From positions 1 to 49,003 of the forward strand of contig CANJOT010000003.1 in assembly GCA_947475815.1 (NCBI GenBank): 49,003 bases of DNA. The letters are read 5' to 3'. Positions 40,243 through 48,634 of the stretch are shown piece after piece. A program made the position numbers and the translations under genes. The notes under the pieces are model-generated. The model made no database searches and had not been told where the DNA came from. It saw only the letters and a list, made by a program, of their open reading frames with translations. Numbering within the stretch: the stretch's first letter is position 1; each line of letters opens with the position of its first letter. This stretch comes from Burkholderiales bacterium (GTDB taxonomy: Bacteria > Pseudomonadota > Gammaproteobacteria > Burkholderiales > Burkholderiaceae_D).

Positions 40243-41308
40243 TGCGCTCTTCGTCGAGCTGCAGGCCGAGGCCAGGCCGGTCGCTCAACTGAATGACGCC
40301 GCCGCGCGGTGCCGGCGGCTCGACAAACATCATGTCCATCCAGGGCATGAACTCCACCCAGGCGCCGGTGCGCGCGCCACCGAGCAGGTGCATGCTCACA
40401 TAGGGATTGCTGTGCGCCGACAGCGGCTTGTTGCGCATGTCCAGATACGCCGCCGCCTTCAGCCATGGCGTGATGCCGCCGAGATGGTAGATGTCGAGAA
40501 TCACGTGGTCGACCGAATCGGCCATGCGCGGCAGCAGGTCCAGACGCGAAATGCGTTCGCCGCCGGCGATCGGCACGGCGCAACGCGAGCGCACATCGGC
40601 CAGTGCGTCGTAATCGCTTTCGCGCACCGGCTCTTCCAGCCAACTGCAGCCGATCTCATGCAGGCCGTGGGCCATTTCGAGCGCCTCAGTGCCGGTGAGA
40701 CTCCAGAGCGCGTCGACCATGATATGCATGTCCGGTCCGACGGTGCGCCGGATCAGGCGTGCGCGTTCGAGGTCTTCGGCCAGCGGCCGCTGGCCCATGC
40801 GCATTTTCAGGGCCTTGTAGCCCAGTTCGGCCACCTTGACCGCTTCGCTCTCAAGGCGCGCCAGATCCATGTAACGCCAGAACGACCAGCTGGCATACGC
40901 CGGCACGACATCGCGTGTGCCGCCGAGCATTTTCCAGAGTGGCTGGCCAGCCTGCTTGCCGGCCAGGTCCCACAAGGCGACATCAATGGCACCGAGCGCC
41001 AGATTGGCCACGCCCTCGTGCAGCAGGTCGCCGCTGATGGTCCACATGCGCTCGTAAATCTGCGCGCGGCGTGCCACATCCATGCCCTTGATGATGCCCT
41101 CGAGTTCGAGCACCACCTGCTCGACCGCCTTGACGAAACCCAGCTGTTGTACCGAAGCGTAGCCAAAGCCGATTTCACCGGTCGAACTGTAGACCTCGAC
41201 GATCAGGGTAGATTTTTGCGTGCGCGTGCCGATGCTCATGCCGCGGATTGGCTCGTCGAGCGGCAGCAGCACGACACGCGTGCGGATTTTTTCGATGACG
41301 GAAGTCAA
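40223..41308 (-). CDS. Mandelate racemase/muconate lactonizing enzyme family protein (enolase superfamily)
   Basis: A 361-residue enolase-superfamily enzyme. The N-terminal cap reads VIEKIRTRVVLLPLDEPIRG; the barrel carries YKALKMRMGQ (KxR in place of the usual KxK), HIMVDALWSLTG (first metal Asp), CSWLEEPVRESDYD (Glu), VPIAGGERISR (Glu) and LSAHSNPYVSMHLLG (probable His base). Family members dehydrate sugar acids, racemise or cycloisomerise acids. The TTG at 41308 is the best start, as upstream residues (MICPCTAP...) do not belong to the family; no strong ribosome-binding site is seen. Last gene of the nine-gene minus-strand operon. Confidence 0.85.
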   Translation of the reverse strand: MTSVIEKIRTRVVLLPLDEPIRGMSIGTRTQKSTLIVEVYSSTGEIGFGYASVQQLGFVKAVEQVVLELEGIIKGMDVARRAQIYERMWTISGDLLHEGVANLALGAIDVALWDLAGKQAGQPLWKMLGGTRDVVPAYASWSFWRYMDLARLESEAVKVAELGYKALKMRMGQRPLAEDLERARLIRRTVGPDMHIMVDALWSLTGTEALEMAHGLHEIGCSWLEEPVRESDYDALADVRSRCAVPIAGGERISRLDLLPRMADSVDHVILDIYHLGGITPWLKAAAYLDMRNKPLSAHSNPYVSMHLLGGARTGAWVEFMPWMDMMFVEPPAPRGGVIQLSDRPGLGLQLDEERIKGFAA

Positions 41309-41339
41309 TGGGTTTCCCGGTGAAGGAGAGGGAGGAAAA

Positions 41340-42248
41340 TCAGGCCGCGGCCTTGTTGGGCACCAGACTGGCGAGCGTCGTGCGGTGCATGGTGCGGTGC
41401 AGGGGCAAATCAAAATCGCCGATTGCCTTGTGCAGGCAGGAGATGTTGTCCCACATCACCAGATCACCCACGGCCCAGCGATGGCGGTAGACATACTCGG
41501 GCCGCAGCACATGCGCGCGCACGGCTTCAAGCACCGCGGCGGACTCCTCCACGCTCATGCCCTCGATGTGGCTGATGGCTTCTTCGCTGAAATAGATGCT
41601 CTTGCGTCCGGTGCGCGGATGCACCTTGACCATGTCGTGATGCTGCACCACGTTCTGGCTGCGCTGGGTCATGCGTTTTTTTACATCTTCGGAATAGTCG
41701 CCCGTAATCGGATCTTTCGGCGTGCGCGACATGCGCGACATGAAATAGGCTTCCGAATCAAACACCGCGCGCCGCCCTTCGATGGTTTTGCGCAAGTCTT
41801 CCGGCAGACCGTCGTAGGCCGCTGCCGTGCTGGCGAAACAGGTGTCGCCACGCGCCTCACCATTGCTGTCGATCGGCACCTCGATGGCGTAGAGCATCGA
41901 GCCGCGCGGTGGATTGGCGGTCACCCACATGTCCGTGTGCCAGTAGCGTCCGGCGTCGACCATGCCCAGCGGTTTGCCATCGACCACCACATTGGAGACG
42001 ATGAAAATCTCCGGATGGTCGGCCATGTTGTATTGTTTGACCGTGTATTCGGTCAGATCGCCAAATCGTTTTGAAAAGGCGATCTGCTGCTCGGGCGTCA
42101 GATGCTGGTTGCGAAACAGGATCACGCCATACCGGTCGTAGGCGGCTTCGATCTCGGCGAACACGTCGGCCGCAATGTCGCCGGCGGTATTGATGCCGAG
42201 GATTTCATGACCGAGAGGCCGGTCCGAAAAGCGGATTTGCAGGCTCAT
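41340..42248 (-). CDS. TauD/TfdA-type Fe(II)/2-oxoglutarate dioxygenase (second of the operon)
   Basis: A 302-residue dioxygenase of the TauD/TfdA family, which hydroxylates a small acid with 2-oxoglutarate and O2. Iron ligands are in GRYWHTDMWV (His-x-Asp, about 104-106) and CLHKAIGDFD after GDLVMWDNIS; HRTMHRTTL carries the 2-oxoglutarate-binding Arg. The N terminus, GHEILGINTAGDIAADVFAEIEAAYDRYGVILFRNQHLTPEQQIAFSKRFGDL, is classic. Start at 42248 has GGAGTAAA upstream; the 38 residues added in the ORF track are spurious. It follows the Bug gene by 7 bases, so receptor and dioxygenase may share a substrate. Confidence 0.92.
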   Translation of the reverse strand: MSLQIRFSDRPLGHEILGINTAGDIAADVFAEIEAAYDRYGVILFRNQHLTPEQQIAFSKRFGDLTEYTVKQYNMADHPEIFIVSNVVVDGKPLGMVDAGRYWHTDMWVTANPPRGSMLYAIEVPIDSNGEARGDTCFASTAAAYDGLPEDLRKTIEGRRAVFDSEAYFMSRMSRTPKDPITGDYSEDVKKRMTQRSQNVVQHHDMVKVHPRTGRKSIYFSEEAISHIEGMSVEESAAVLEAVRAHVLRPEYVYRHRWAVGDLVMWDNISCLHKAIGDFDLPLHRTMHRTTLASLVPNKAAA

Positions 42249-42255
42249 GGCAGAT

Positions 42256-43227
42256 TTACTCCGGTTGAATGCCGGCGGCGAGAATGATCTTGCGCCACTT
42301 GCCGTACTCCGCCACCTGAAATTTGCCCAGTTCATCGGGCGTGGTCGGGAACGCCACGGCACCGGCGTTCATCATGTATTCCTTCACCTTGGGACGTTTC
42401 ATGGCGTTGATGATCAATTCATTGATGCGAGTCACCACCTCTTTCGGAGTCCCCGCCGGTACCCAGGCGGCGTTCCAGAAGGTCAGCTCAAAGCCCGGCA
42501 CGCCGCCTTCCTGCATGGTCGGCAGATCGGGCAGGCCGGGCCAGCGCTCATTGCTCGATACGGCCAGCGGCCGCAGCGTGCCGGCGCTGATCTGGCCGGC
42601 AATGCCGCCGAGCGCGGCCATCATGATGTCGACCTCGCCGGTCATCACCGCCGTACTGGCCTGCGGGCTGGTCTTGTAGGGCACGTTACGGATTTTCAGG
42701 TTGGCCATCAGCTTGAGCAATTCCACGCCGCCTTGGCTCGACGAATTGGCCGAGGAGAAATTGAGCTTGTCGGGCTGCGCTCTGGCCAGCGCGATCAGTT
42801 CACCCAGCGACTTGGCCGGCACTTTCGGGTTGACCACCAGCACCAGACCACCGCGTGCCACGCCGCTGACCGGCGCGAAATCGTTGACGTAATCGTAGGG
42901 CAACTTCTTGTACAGCGACTGGTTGGCAGCGTGTGTCGAATTGGTACCGATGAGTATGGTGTAGCCGTCGGCCGGCGCCTTGGCGACATACTCGGAAGCA
43001 ATAATGCCGTTGGCGCCCGGCTTGGGCTCGACAATGACCGTCTGTTTGGTGGCCTCGGCAATTTCCGTGGCCAGCGCGCGTGCCGTCTGTTCGGGAAAGC
43101 CGACGCCCATCGGGATGATGCGGATCGGGCGCGACGGGTAGGCTTCCGCCGCGCGTGAGGCTGGGGTTATGGTGACGAGCGTGGCGCAGGCGAGCGCCGC
43201 GCAGAGTGCGCGCATGAGGGTGTGCAT
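42256..43227 (-). CDS. Bug-family periplasmic solute receptor (TctC-like)
   Basis: A 323-residue Bug receptor. Signal peptide MHTLMRALCAALACATLVTITPASRA, then YPSRPIRIIPMGVGFPEQTARALATEIAEATKQTVIVEPKPGANGIIASEYVAKAPADGYTILIG; the usual VPFxPGG reads IPMGVGFPEQ here, an unusual ligand-loop. RNVPYKTSPQASTAVMTGEVDIMM and GTLRPLAVSSNERWPGLPDLPT are typical. Start has AGGAGACCAAC. It sits between the SDR gene and the second dioxygenase. A 9-bp hairpin lies just before its ribosome-binding site. Confidence 0.92.
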   Translation of the reverse strand: MHTLMRALCAALACATLVTITPASRAAEAYPSRPIRIIPMGVGFPEQTARALATEIAEATKQTVIVEPKPGANGIIASEYVAKAPADGYTILIGTNSTHAANQSLYKKLPYDYVNDFAPVSGVARGGLVLVVNPKVPAKSLGELIALARAQPDKLNFSSANSSSQGGVELLKLMANLKIRNVPYKTSPQASTAVMTGEVDIMMAALGGIAGQISAGTLRPLAVSSNERWPGLPDLPTMQEGGVPGFELTFWNAAWVPAGTPKEVVTRINELIINAMKRPKVKEYMMNAGAVAFPTTPDELGKFQVAEYGKWRKIILAAGIQPE

Positions 43228-43252
43228 GTTGGTCTCCTGGTTTCCTTTTTTA

Positions 43253-43275
43253 TTCCTTGCCTTGACGGCAAGGAA
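43253..43275 (-). other. Intercistronic hairpin in the leader of the Bug gene
   Basis: TTCCTTGCC-(TTGAC)-GGCAAGGAA is a perfect 9-bp stem with a 5-base loop between the SDR stop and the Bug start. On the transcribed (minus) strand an A-run, not a T-run, follows, so it does not fit an intrinsic terminator. It may be an mRNA processing or stability element. Confidence 0.6.
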
Positions 43276-43296
43276 ATTCAGGAGTCATTTTAGCTG

Positions 43297-44055
43297 TTAA
43301 ACATGCGCGGCTCTAGTCCCTCCGTCGACCGGCAGCACAACACCGTTGATGTAGCGCGCACCATCGCTCAGCAGATAGGAGACCGCATCGGCCATGTCGT
43401 CGGGCTGGGCCATGCGGCCAAGAGGCGACTTGCCGGACAATTTGAACGGTACTTTTGAGGTGGTCTGACCCATCTGCACGATCATCGGTGTGTCGGTGGT
43501 GCCCGGTGCGATGGCGTTGACCGTGATGCCCGAGGGTGCCAGCTCTACCGCCATGATGCCCGTGAGCACATGAACCGCTGCCTTGGTGGCTGCGTACATG
43601 CCCGAGCCCACTTTTGGCCGCAGGCCCGATACCGAACCGACGATCACGACGCGTTTGGGCTTGTCGACGTTGGCACCCTCACGCAGCAGCGGCAGGGCGG
43701 TGCGCACGCACAGCCAGGGGCCCTTGATGTTGACGCCAAGCATCAGATCGACTTCCTCAGGTGTGTATTCTTCCATCCAGCCGATGCGGATGGCGCCGGC
43801 ACAGCAGATCAGGGCTTCGATGCTTTTGGTGCTTGCACTGATGCGTGCGAAGGCCTGTATCGTGCTGGCCGTTGAGGCCACATCGCAGGTGGCCGTGCGG
43901 TATTGGTCGCCAGCATTGAGCTGGCCCGCGGCCTGTTGCAGGCTGGCCTCGGAAATGTCGAGCGCCCAGACAGTCCAGCCTTCGCTGATCAGTCGTTTTG
44001 AAACGCCCAGGCCAATGCCGGACGCGGCTCCAGTGATGACTGCGATGCGATTCAA
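43297..44055 (-). CDS. Short-chain dehydrogenase/reductase (classical SDR)
   Basis: A 252-residue classical SDR. Cofactor motif VITGAASGIGLGV (TGxxxGIG), ICCAGAIRIGWMEE (NAG region with Cys in place of Asn), VIVGSVSGLRPKVGSGMYAATKAAVHVLT with the catalytic Ser and YxxxK, and PGTTDTPMI. A TTG at 44055 with AGGAG 6 bases upstream is a better start than ATG 44079, which has no ribosome-binding site. The end, GVVLPVDGGTRAAHV, is typical. It lies 54 bases after the hydratase gene and oxidises or reduces an unknown hydroxy/keto acid. Confidence 0.9.
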   Translation of the reverse strand: MNRIAVITGAASGIGLGVSKRLISEGWTVWALDISEASLQQAAGQLNAGDQYRTATCDVASTASTIQAFARISASTKSIEALICCAGAIRIGWMEEYTPEEVDLMLGVNIKGPWLCVRTALPLLREGANVDKPKRVVIVGSVSGLRPKVGSGMYAATKAAVHVLTGIMAVELAPSGITVNAIAPGTTDTPMIVQMGQTTSKVPFKLSGKSPLGRMAQPDDMADAVSYLLSDGARYINGVVLPVDGGTRAAHV

Positions 44056-44109
44056 TTCAGACTCCTTGGAAAAGGTCATGGCCAGAGGCCGTTGGAAATG
44101 TTGTGCTGC

Positions 44110-44901
44110 TCATTGCATTGTTACGGCTGCCTCACCGATGTTTTCAAAAACCACGCGCACCTCGTCGCCGGCGCGCGCAGCGGTCATGCCAGTCCACGAC
44201 CCGGTGATGATGAACTGGCCGGCGCACAATCCAGTGTTGTCCGCCGGGTGATTTGCCAGCCAGATCAAGGGCACCAGGGGATCGCCGTTCGGGTGTCCGC
44301 CGCGTCGTGCCACGCGCTCGACGCCGGCGGTTTGCAAACTGACCTGGATTTGTTCGAAATCGATGTTTTGCCAGTCGAGTTGTCCTGAACCGGCGACCAC
44401 CGCGCCATTGCCAACGTTATCGGCAACTCGGTCGGGCATTGGTGCCTGATAGAAATTGGCTAGGCGTGAATCGGCGACTTCAATGGCCGCGCAAGCCTGC
44501 CCGACTGCACCGGCCACCTCTTCCCGGGAGTAAGGTTTGGTGCGCGGCGGCAGGTCAGCAGTCAGCCAGAAGCCGATTTCGGCCTCCATGATCAACATTG
44601 GATGCCTGCTGGCATCAAGGGTCGAGCCGCTGGGAACCAGTAACTCGCGAAAGATCGGCGCGCGCGTGGGGGGGCTGCCAAACGGGGTGCCCGCCTTCCA
44701 GGCCGCTGCAGTCGTGCCCAGCAGTTTCATGACCCGCATCTGCACGGCGAAAGCCTCGGCCATGGACGCAGGTTTTAGTTCGTCGGGCAGCGCGGCGAGT
44801 TTCGTGCCGCTCTGGCGCGCCTGCACCAGAGCGATGGCGAGTTGCTCGATGCGCTGCTCGTTCACCGCATTGTTCGGCGACCTGGTAGGGTGCCCTATCA
44901 T
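44110..44901 (-). CDS. 2-keto-4-pentenoate hydratase family protein (MhpD-like)
   Basis: A 263-residue member of the 2-oxo-hept-3-ene-1,7-dioate/2-oxopent-4-enoate hydratase family of the FAH superfamily. Landmarks are PASMAEAFAVQMRVMKLLG, AAWKAGTPFG, IMEAEIGFWLTADLP (metal-binding Glu residues), ACAAIEVADSRLANF, DNVGNGAVVAGSG and NHPADNTGLCAGQFIITGSWTGM. Normally this enzyme adds water to the dienoate produced by meta-cleavage; no meta-cleavage dioxygenase is seen here. Starts at 44901, overlapping the lactonase stop (ATGA). Confidence 0.88.
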   Translation of the reverse strand: MIGHPTRSPNNAVNEQRIEQLAIALVQARQSGTKLAALPDELKPASMAEAFAVQMRVMKLLGTTAAAWKAGTPFGSPPTRAPIFRELLVPSGSTLDASRHPMLIMEAEIGFWLTADLPPRTKPYSREEVAGAVGQACAAIEVADSRLANFYQAPMPDRVADNVGNGAVVAGSGQLDWQNIDFEQIQVSLQTAGVERVARRGGHPNGDPLVPLIWLANHPADNTGLCAGQFIITGSWTGMTAARAGDEVRVVFENIGEAAVTMQ

Positions 44902-45710
44902 GCGAAACTCGGGCGTGGCTCAACATCAAGGCGTACCACGATGCCCTCGAGATCGGCGCGTGGCGCCGGATATTTTTTCATCACCAGCGGATCGTGGCCG
45001 GGAATGATGTGCTCTGGCGAACTCGCCAGCCTGCGCAGCGTGCGAAAGCCTTCCATCATGTTGGCCACGTTGTGGACGATGGGAAACGGCCGGGATTCGA
45101 CCATGTTGGCGTAAAAATGCGCCGCATCCGAGGCCAGCACCACCCAGCCGCGTCGTGTCCAGACGCGCACTGCCTGCAGGCCCTGGGTATGGCCGCCGAT
45201 GTGGTGCACGCTCAGCCCGGGCGCGAGTTCTTCAGTGCATTCGTGAAACTGCAGCTTGCCGCGATACAGGCGCCGCACCATCGCCACCACGTCTTCGCAC
45301 TCATAGGCGTGCGACATGATGGAGTGGCACATATGCCGGCTGGTGGCGAACGACATTTCCGCGTCCTGCAGATGGAAGGTCGCGCCCGCGAACAGTTCCT
45401 CATTGCCCGCATGGTCATAATGCATGTGGGTAATGATGACGTCCTTGATGTCGGCCACGCTGATGCCGAGCAGCGCCAGGCCTTCGCTCGGACAGCGCAG
45501 TCGTGGCCGCTCGCGCCGGACTGCCATGTCGGCGTCAAAGCCGGTGTCGACCAGCCAGGTGCGGCCATTGCCAACGATCACCCAGACAAAATAATCGTGA
45601 GGCATCGGTCCGTTGTGTGGATCGCCGCCGATGAAATTTTGCCCGGCCAGGCGCGGGTTCTCCGCATAACGGATCGCATATACCTCGTAGGGTTTCAGTT
45701 CGGTCGTCAT
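44898..45710 (-). CDS. Metallo-beta-lactamase-fold lactonase (N-acyl-homoserine lactonase-like, AttM/AiiA type)
   Basis: A 270-residue metallo-beta-lactamase-fold hydrolase. The dinuclear metal site is complete: HMHYDHAGN (HxHxDH, about 108-113), HHIGGHTQGLQ, SDAAH and IIPGHDP. The Trp/Gly pattern NGRTWLVDTGFDADM and the FHLQDAEMSF segment fit the AHL lactonase group (AttM/AiiB). It might open an AHL ring or a lactone intermediate of the local catabolic pathway. The ATG at 45710 is preferred over the ORF start upstream. It lies 16 bases after the dioxygenase gene and is coupled to the hydratase gene. Confidence 0.87.
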   Translation of the reverse strand: MTTELKPYEVYAIRYAENPRLAGQNFIGGDPHNGPMPHDYFVWVIVGNGRTWLVDTGFDADMAVRRERPRLRCPSEGLALLGISVADIKDVIITHMHYDHAGNEELFAGATFHLQDAEMSFATSRHMCHSIMSHAYECEDVVAMVRRLYRGKLQFHECTEELAPGLSVHHIGGHTQGLQAVRVWTRRGWVVLASDAAHFYANMVESRPFPIVHNVANMMEGFRTLRRLASSPEHIIPGHDPLVMKKYPAPRADLEGIVVRLDVEPRPSFA

Positions 45711-45726
45711 GATTGAGCCGCCGGGG

Positions 45727-46596
45727 TTAATGAATCTGCGTCGCGAGTTGCGCCAGCATTGGCTCCTCGACGGTAGGCGTGCCGCGTATGGTGGTGCGCA
45801 GGAAACGGCGCGCTTCGAGCGGGGGATAGTCCTGCTGCCCCGAATGCCAGGCAGAGCGGTTCTCCCAAATGACGGTATCGGCGACGCGCCACACCTGTTG
45901 CCACTGGAATTCCGGACGCATGCACCAGTCGAATACCTCATCGAGCAGCGCGTCGCTGTCGCTGCGTGACAGACCGATGATCGAATCGGTGTGGTAGGGA
46001 TTAATGTACACCGACTTACGGCCGGTCTCGGGATGGGTGCGAATCGCCGGATGAATGGCGCGCGGCACCTTGCTTGGATCCTGCAGGACGCCTTGCGTCA
46101 ACTGGTGACGTCCGCCGAGCTTGAACAGGGAAAATTTGCCATCAATGCGGGCCTTGAGAGTGGCCGGCATGGCTTCGTAGGCCATGACCATGTTGGCAAA
46201 CGCGGTGTTGCCACCGCTGCTGGGCACCGCCGTGGCGTGCAGCAGCGTGGCTTTTGCTGGCACCTGCTGGTAGGGCAGATCGGAGTGCCAGCCGACTCCG
46301 CGGTCAGCGCCGAGTTTGTCGTAGTTGCCCTGGTCATCCAGATTGGTGTTGAGCACCACCTCCGGCACTTCGGGATGCTGATAGCGCTTGGCGATGTGCG
46401 TCTGCAGTTCACCAAAATTGCGGCTGAACTGGACCAGTTGCTGGGCGCTCAGGGGCGCATCGCGGAACAGCAACACCTGCCGGTCGACAAACGCGGCGTT
46501 GAGGCGCGTGAGGTCGTCGGCCTGGATCGGTAGGCGGGGGTCCAGACCCAGCACCTCGGCGCCCATCGGGCCGTCGGTCGGAATGATCTTGATCAT
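45727..46596 (-). CDS. TauD/TfdA-type Fe(II)/2-oxoglutarate dioxygenase (first of the operon)
   Basis: A 289-residue TauD/TfdA-family dioxygenase. Ligands are visible: GVGWHSDLPYQ (HxD) and RVADTVIWENRSAWHSGQQDY with the distal His; RRFLRTTI carries the 2-oxoglutarate Arg. The N terminus MIKIIPTDGPMGAEVLGLD and LNAAFVDRQVLLFRDAPLSAQQLVQFSRNFGELQ are family-typical. The start at 46596 has AAGGAAAA upstream. Only family-level resemblance to the second dioxygenase (41340-42248) is seen; the two are not obvious recent duplicates. It follows the Bug gene by 25 bases. Confidence 0.92.
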   Translation of the reverse strand: MIKIIPTDGPMGAEVLGLDPRLPIQADDLTRLNAAFVDRQVLLFRDAPLSAQQLVQFSRNFGELQTHIAKRYQHPEVPEVVLNTNLDDQGNYDKLGADRGVGWHSDLPYQQVPAKATLLHATAVPSSGGNTAFANMVMAYEAMPATLKARIDGKFSLFKLGGRHQLTQGVLQDPSKVPRAIHPAIRTHPETGRKSVYINPYHTDSIIGLSRSDSDALLDEVFDWCMRPEFQWQQVWRVADTVIWENRSAWHSGQQDYPPLEARRFLRTTIRGTPTVEEPMLAQLATQIH

Positions 46597-46621
46597 GTGA
46601 AGTTTTCCTTGTGGTCGGATT

Positions 46622-47629
46622 TCAGTTGGCGGTTGCGCCGGAGGCCTGCACCACGGCTTTGTACATGACAAGTTCGGACTTGATCTTGGCAGCGAAATCG
46701 GCCGGACTGCTGCGTTGCGGCTCAGCTCCCTGGCCCGCAAACTGTTTGCGCAGCGCTTCCGAGTCGAGGGCTTTGGCGATCGCGGCCTCGAGGCTGGCGA
46801 CGATTGGTTTTGGCGTGCCGGCAACCGCCAGCAGACCCACCCACAGGTCAATCGCGAAGCCCGGTACGGTTTCGCCGATGGCCGGGATTCTGGGCGCAGC
46901 GGCCGAGCGTGTGGCGCCGCTGATGCCAAGCGCCTTGAGGCGACCGCTGTTGATATATTCGAGGGTGCTTGGCAGCGTGGCAAAGCCGATCGGTACTACG
47001 CCGGACAATACATCCACCAGAGCTGGCGCCGCGCCGCGATAGGGCACCGACAGCAACTGGATGCCGGTTTCGGTTTTCAGTTTTTCACCGGCGATATGAT
47101 TGATCGTGCCATTGCCGCCATGGGCATAAGCGATGTTTCCGGGCTGCTTTTTTGCCAGAGCGATCAGTTCGGCCATGTTGTTGGCCGGGAATGAGGGATG
47201 CGCTACGAGCACCGTCGGCACCACGGCCAGCAGGGCAATTGGTTCGAAGTCCTTGACCGGATCGTAACCAACGCTCTTGTAGACGAAGGGATTGATGACG
47301 TGGGTGCTGATGGTCAGCAGCAGGGTGTAACCATCGGGTGCGGCATGGGCGGCGAACTCGGTGCCGATGTTGCCGCCCGAACCGGCTTTGTTCACGACGA
47401 CAAAATTGCCGTTCATGATCTTGTTGAGGCTCTCGGCGATTTGACGGGCGATGATGTCGTTGGCGCCCCCAGGAGTTTGTGGAACGATGATGTTGACAGG
47501 GCGCGTTGGGTAGTCCGCCGCGCGTGCTGCCGGCAGCATTGCGGCCATGCCGAGGCCCATGGCCAGCAGCGCTTTCGCGGCCATTGAAGCCACGCGTTGC
47601 GGGACTGCAAAATTGCTTTCGGTCTTCAT
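46622..47629 (-). CDS. Bug-family periplasmic solute receptor (TctC-like)
   Basis: A 335-residue Bug receptor with signal peptide (MAAKALLAMGLGMAAMLPAARA after a charged start), then YPTRPVNIIVPQTPGGANDIIARQIAESLNK, VVVNKAGSGGNIGTEFAAHAAPDGYTLLLT and LLSVPYRGAAPALVDVLSGVVPIGFA. First structural gene after the GntR-type regulator gene; AGGAGGAGACAAC precedes ATG. A hairpin and an A-run lie just before the ribosome-binding site. Confidence 0.93.
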   Translation of the reverse strand: MKTESNFAVPQRVASMAAKALLAMGLGMAAMLPAARAADYPTRPVNIIVPQTPGGANDIIARQIAESLNKIMNGNFVVVNKAGSGGNIGTEFAAHAAPDGYTLLLTISTHVINPFVYKSVGYDPVKDFEPIALLAVVPTVLVAHPSFPANNMAELIALAKKQPGNIAYAHGGNGTINHIAGEKLKTETGIQLLSVPYRGAAPALVDVLSGVVPIGFATLPSTLEYINSGRLKALGISGATRSAAAPRIPAIGETVPGFAIDLWVGLLAVAGTPKPIVASLEAAIAKALDSEALRKQFAGQGAEPQRSSPADFAAKIKSELVMYKAVVQASGATAN

Positions 47630-47654
47630 GTTGTCTCCTCCTGGTTATTTTTTT

Positions 47655-47676
47655 AGCGGGCTGCATTACGCCCGCT
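47655..47676 (-). other. Hairpin at the gntR stop / Bug leader
   Basis: AGCGGGC-(TGCATTAC)-GCCCGCT is a perfect 7-bp stem covering the stop codon of the GntR-type regulator, followed on the minus strand by an A-run and then the Bug ribosome-binding site. It resembles the hairpin/A-run/CCAGGAG leader at 43253-43275 before the other Bug gene of this operon. Confidence 0.55.
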
Positions 47677-48415
47677 ATTCAAGTCTGACGTGATAGTGAA
47701 ACCGGTCTCCATGGCCAACGGCTTCACGGTATTCGATCGGCCTGTTTTCAAAAGTGTGGGCAATCCGCTTGAGGCGGATCACGGCGCTGCCGCCGGGGAT
47801 GCGCAGCCGGGTGGACTCTTCCTCATTGGCAAGGCCAGCCTGCAGATATTCGTCGGCCGACACTACGTAGAGTTCGCACTCGTCGCGAAAGATGTTGTAG
47901 AGCCGGTGGGCGGCCAGATCGGTGTGCTCGATCAAATTCCAGATTTCCATCGAAAAATAGGAATCGACGATCAGGAAGGGTTCACCGTCGCAATGGCGCA
48001 GGCGTCGCAGTGCTGCCACCTCGGTGCCGGGAGCCAGGCCGAGGGCATGGGCGACGGCATCGCTGGCTGGCAGCACGTTCTGGTGCAGCACCGTGTGCTG
48101 CGGCAGGATTTCCGTATCGTCATTGGCATTCTTGTAGCGAAAATAGCGCTCCATGCTCTTGAACGATGTGCCTAGCACGAAGGTGCCTCGGCCTGACTGC
48201 CGGTGCAGCAGTCCCTTGCGCACCAGTTCGCTGATGGCCATGCGCAGGGTGCCGCGGCTGGCGCCCAGCTGAGCTTCGAGCTCGGGCTCGGTCGGGATCT
48301 GGTCGCCAGGTTTCCAGATGTTTTCGCGGATGGCGCGTTCGAGGGCGTTGGCGACATCGCGGTACAGCGGTGCTGCGGTGCGAATCAGTTGGGCGGTGGC
48401 GAAATTCTTCGACAT
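47675..48415 (-). CDS. GntR-family transcriptional regulator with UTRA domain (HutC/FarR type)
   Basis: A 246-residue regulator. The N-terminal winged HTH (about 15-80) is APLYRDVANALERAIRENIWKPGDQIPTEPELEAQLGASRGTLRMAISELVRKGLLHRQSGRGTFVLG. The UTRA effector domain follows, with ALRRLRHCDGEPFLIVDSYF and RIPGGSAVIRLKRIAHTFENRPIEYREAVGHGDRFHYHV. It is the first gene of the minus-strand catabolic operon, with the last gene at 40223, and is divergent from the seventh Bug gene. It probably represses both and senses a pathway compound. Confidence 0.93.
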   Translation of the reverse strand: MSKNFATAQLIRTAAPLYRDVANALERAIRENIWKPGDQIPTEPELEAQLGASRGTLRMAISELVRKGLLHRQSGRGTFVLGTSFKSMERYFRYKNANDDTEILPQHTVLHQNVLPASDAVAHALGLAPGTEVAALRRLRHCDGEPFLIVDSYFSMEIWNLIEHTDLAAHRLYNIFRDECELYVVSADEYLQAGLANEEESTRLRIPGGSAVIRLKRIAHTFENRPIEYREAVGHGDRFHYHVRLE

Positions 48416-48460
48416 TACGGGTTCTTCAGGGGTTTATCGAGATTCGTTCAACAACTTTGG

Positions 48461-48480
48461 CTAAACTTATAAACGTTTAG
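48461..48480. promoter_or_regulatory. Putative GntR-type operator
   Basis: TAAACGTTTA (48470-48479) is a perfect 10-bp palindrome, and the wider arms CTAAAC (48461-48466) and GTTTAG (48475-48480) form a perfect 6-bp inverted repeat 8 bases apart. It lies 46 bases upstream of the regulator start, in the 219-base divergent region. GntR-family operators are short palindromes of this kind. Confidence 0.5.
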
Positions 48481-48634
48481 ATGTTTGTCGTCAATGAGGC
48501 AAATCCCGCTCAAGAGGACTAATATCTCACCGCAGGCACAAACTGATTGTCGATGCGCCTGGCGGTTCAGGGGCGGTGCGGCGGGCAGGCAGAGTGGGCG
48601 CACAACAACAATTCAAACGCTACACGGAGAGCAT

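Noticed and set aside
43253-43275. Rho-independent terminator before the Bug gene
   Set aside because: On the transcribed strand an A-run, not a T-run, follows the hairpin, and the genes on both sides appear to belong to one operon.
41340-46596. The two TauD-type dioxygenases as a recent tandem duplication
   Set aside because: Beyond the shared iron-site motifs the two proteins differ in length and most residues, so a recent duplication is not supported.
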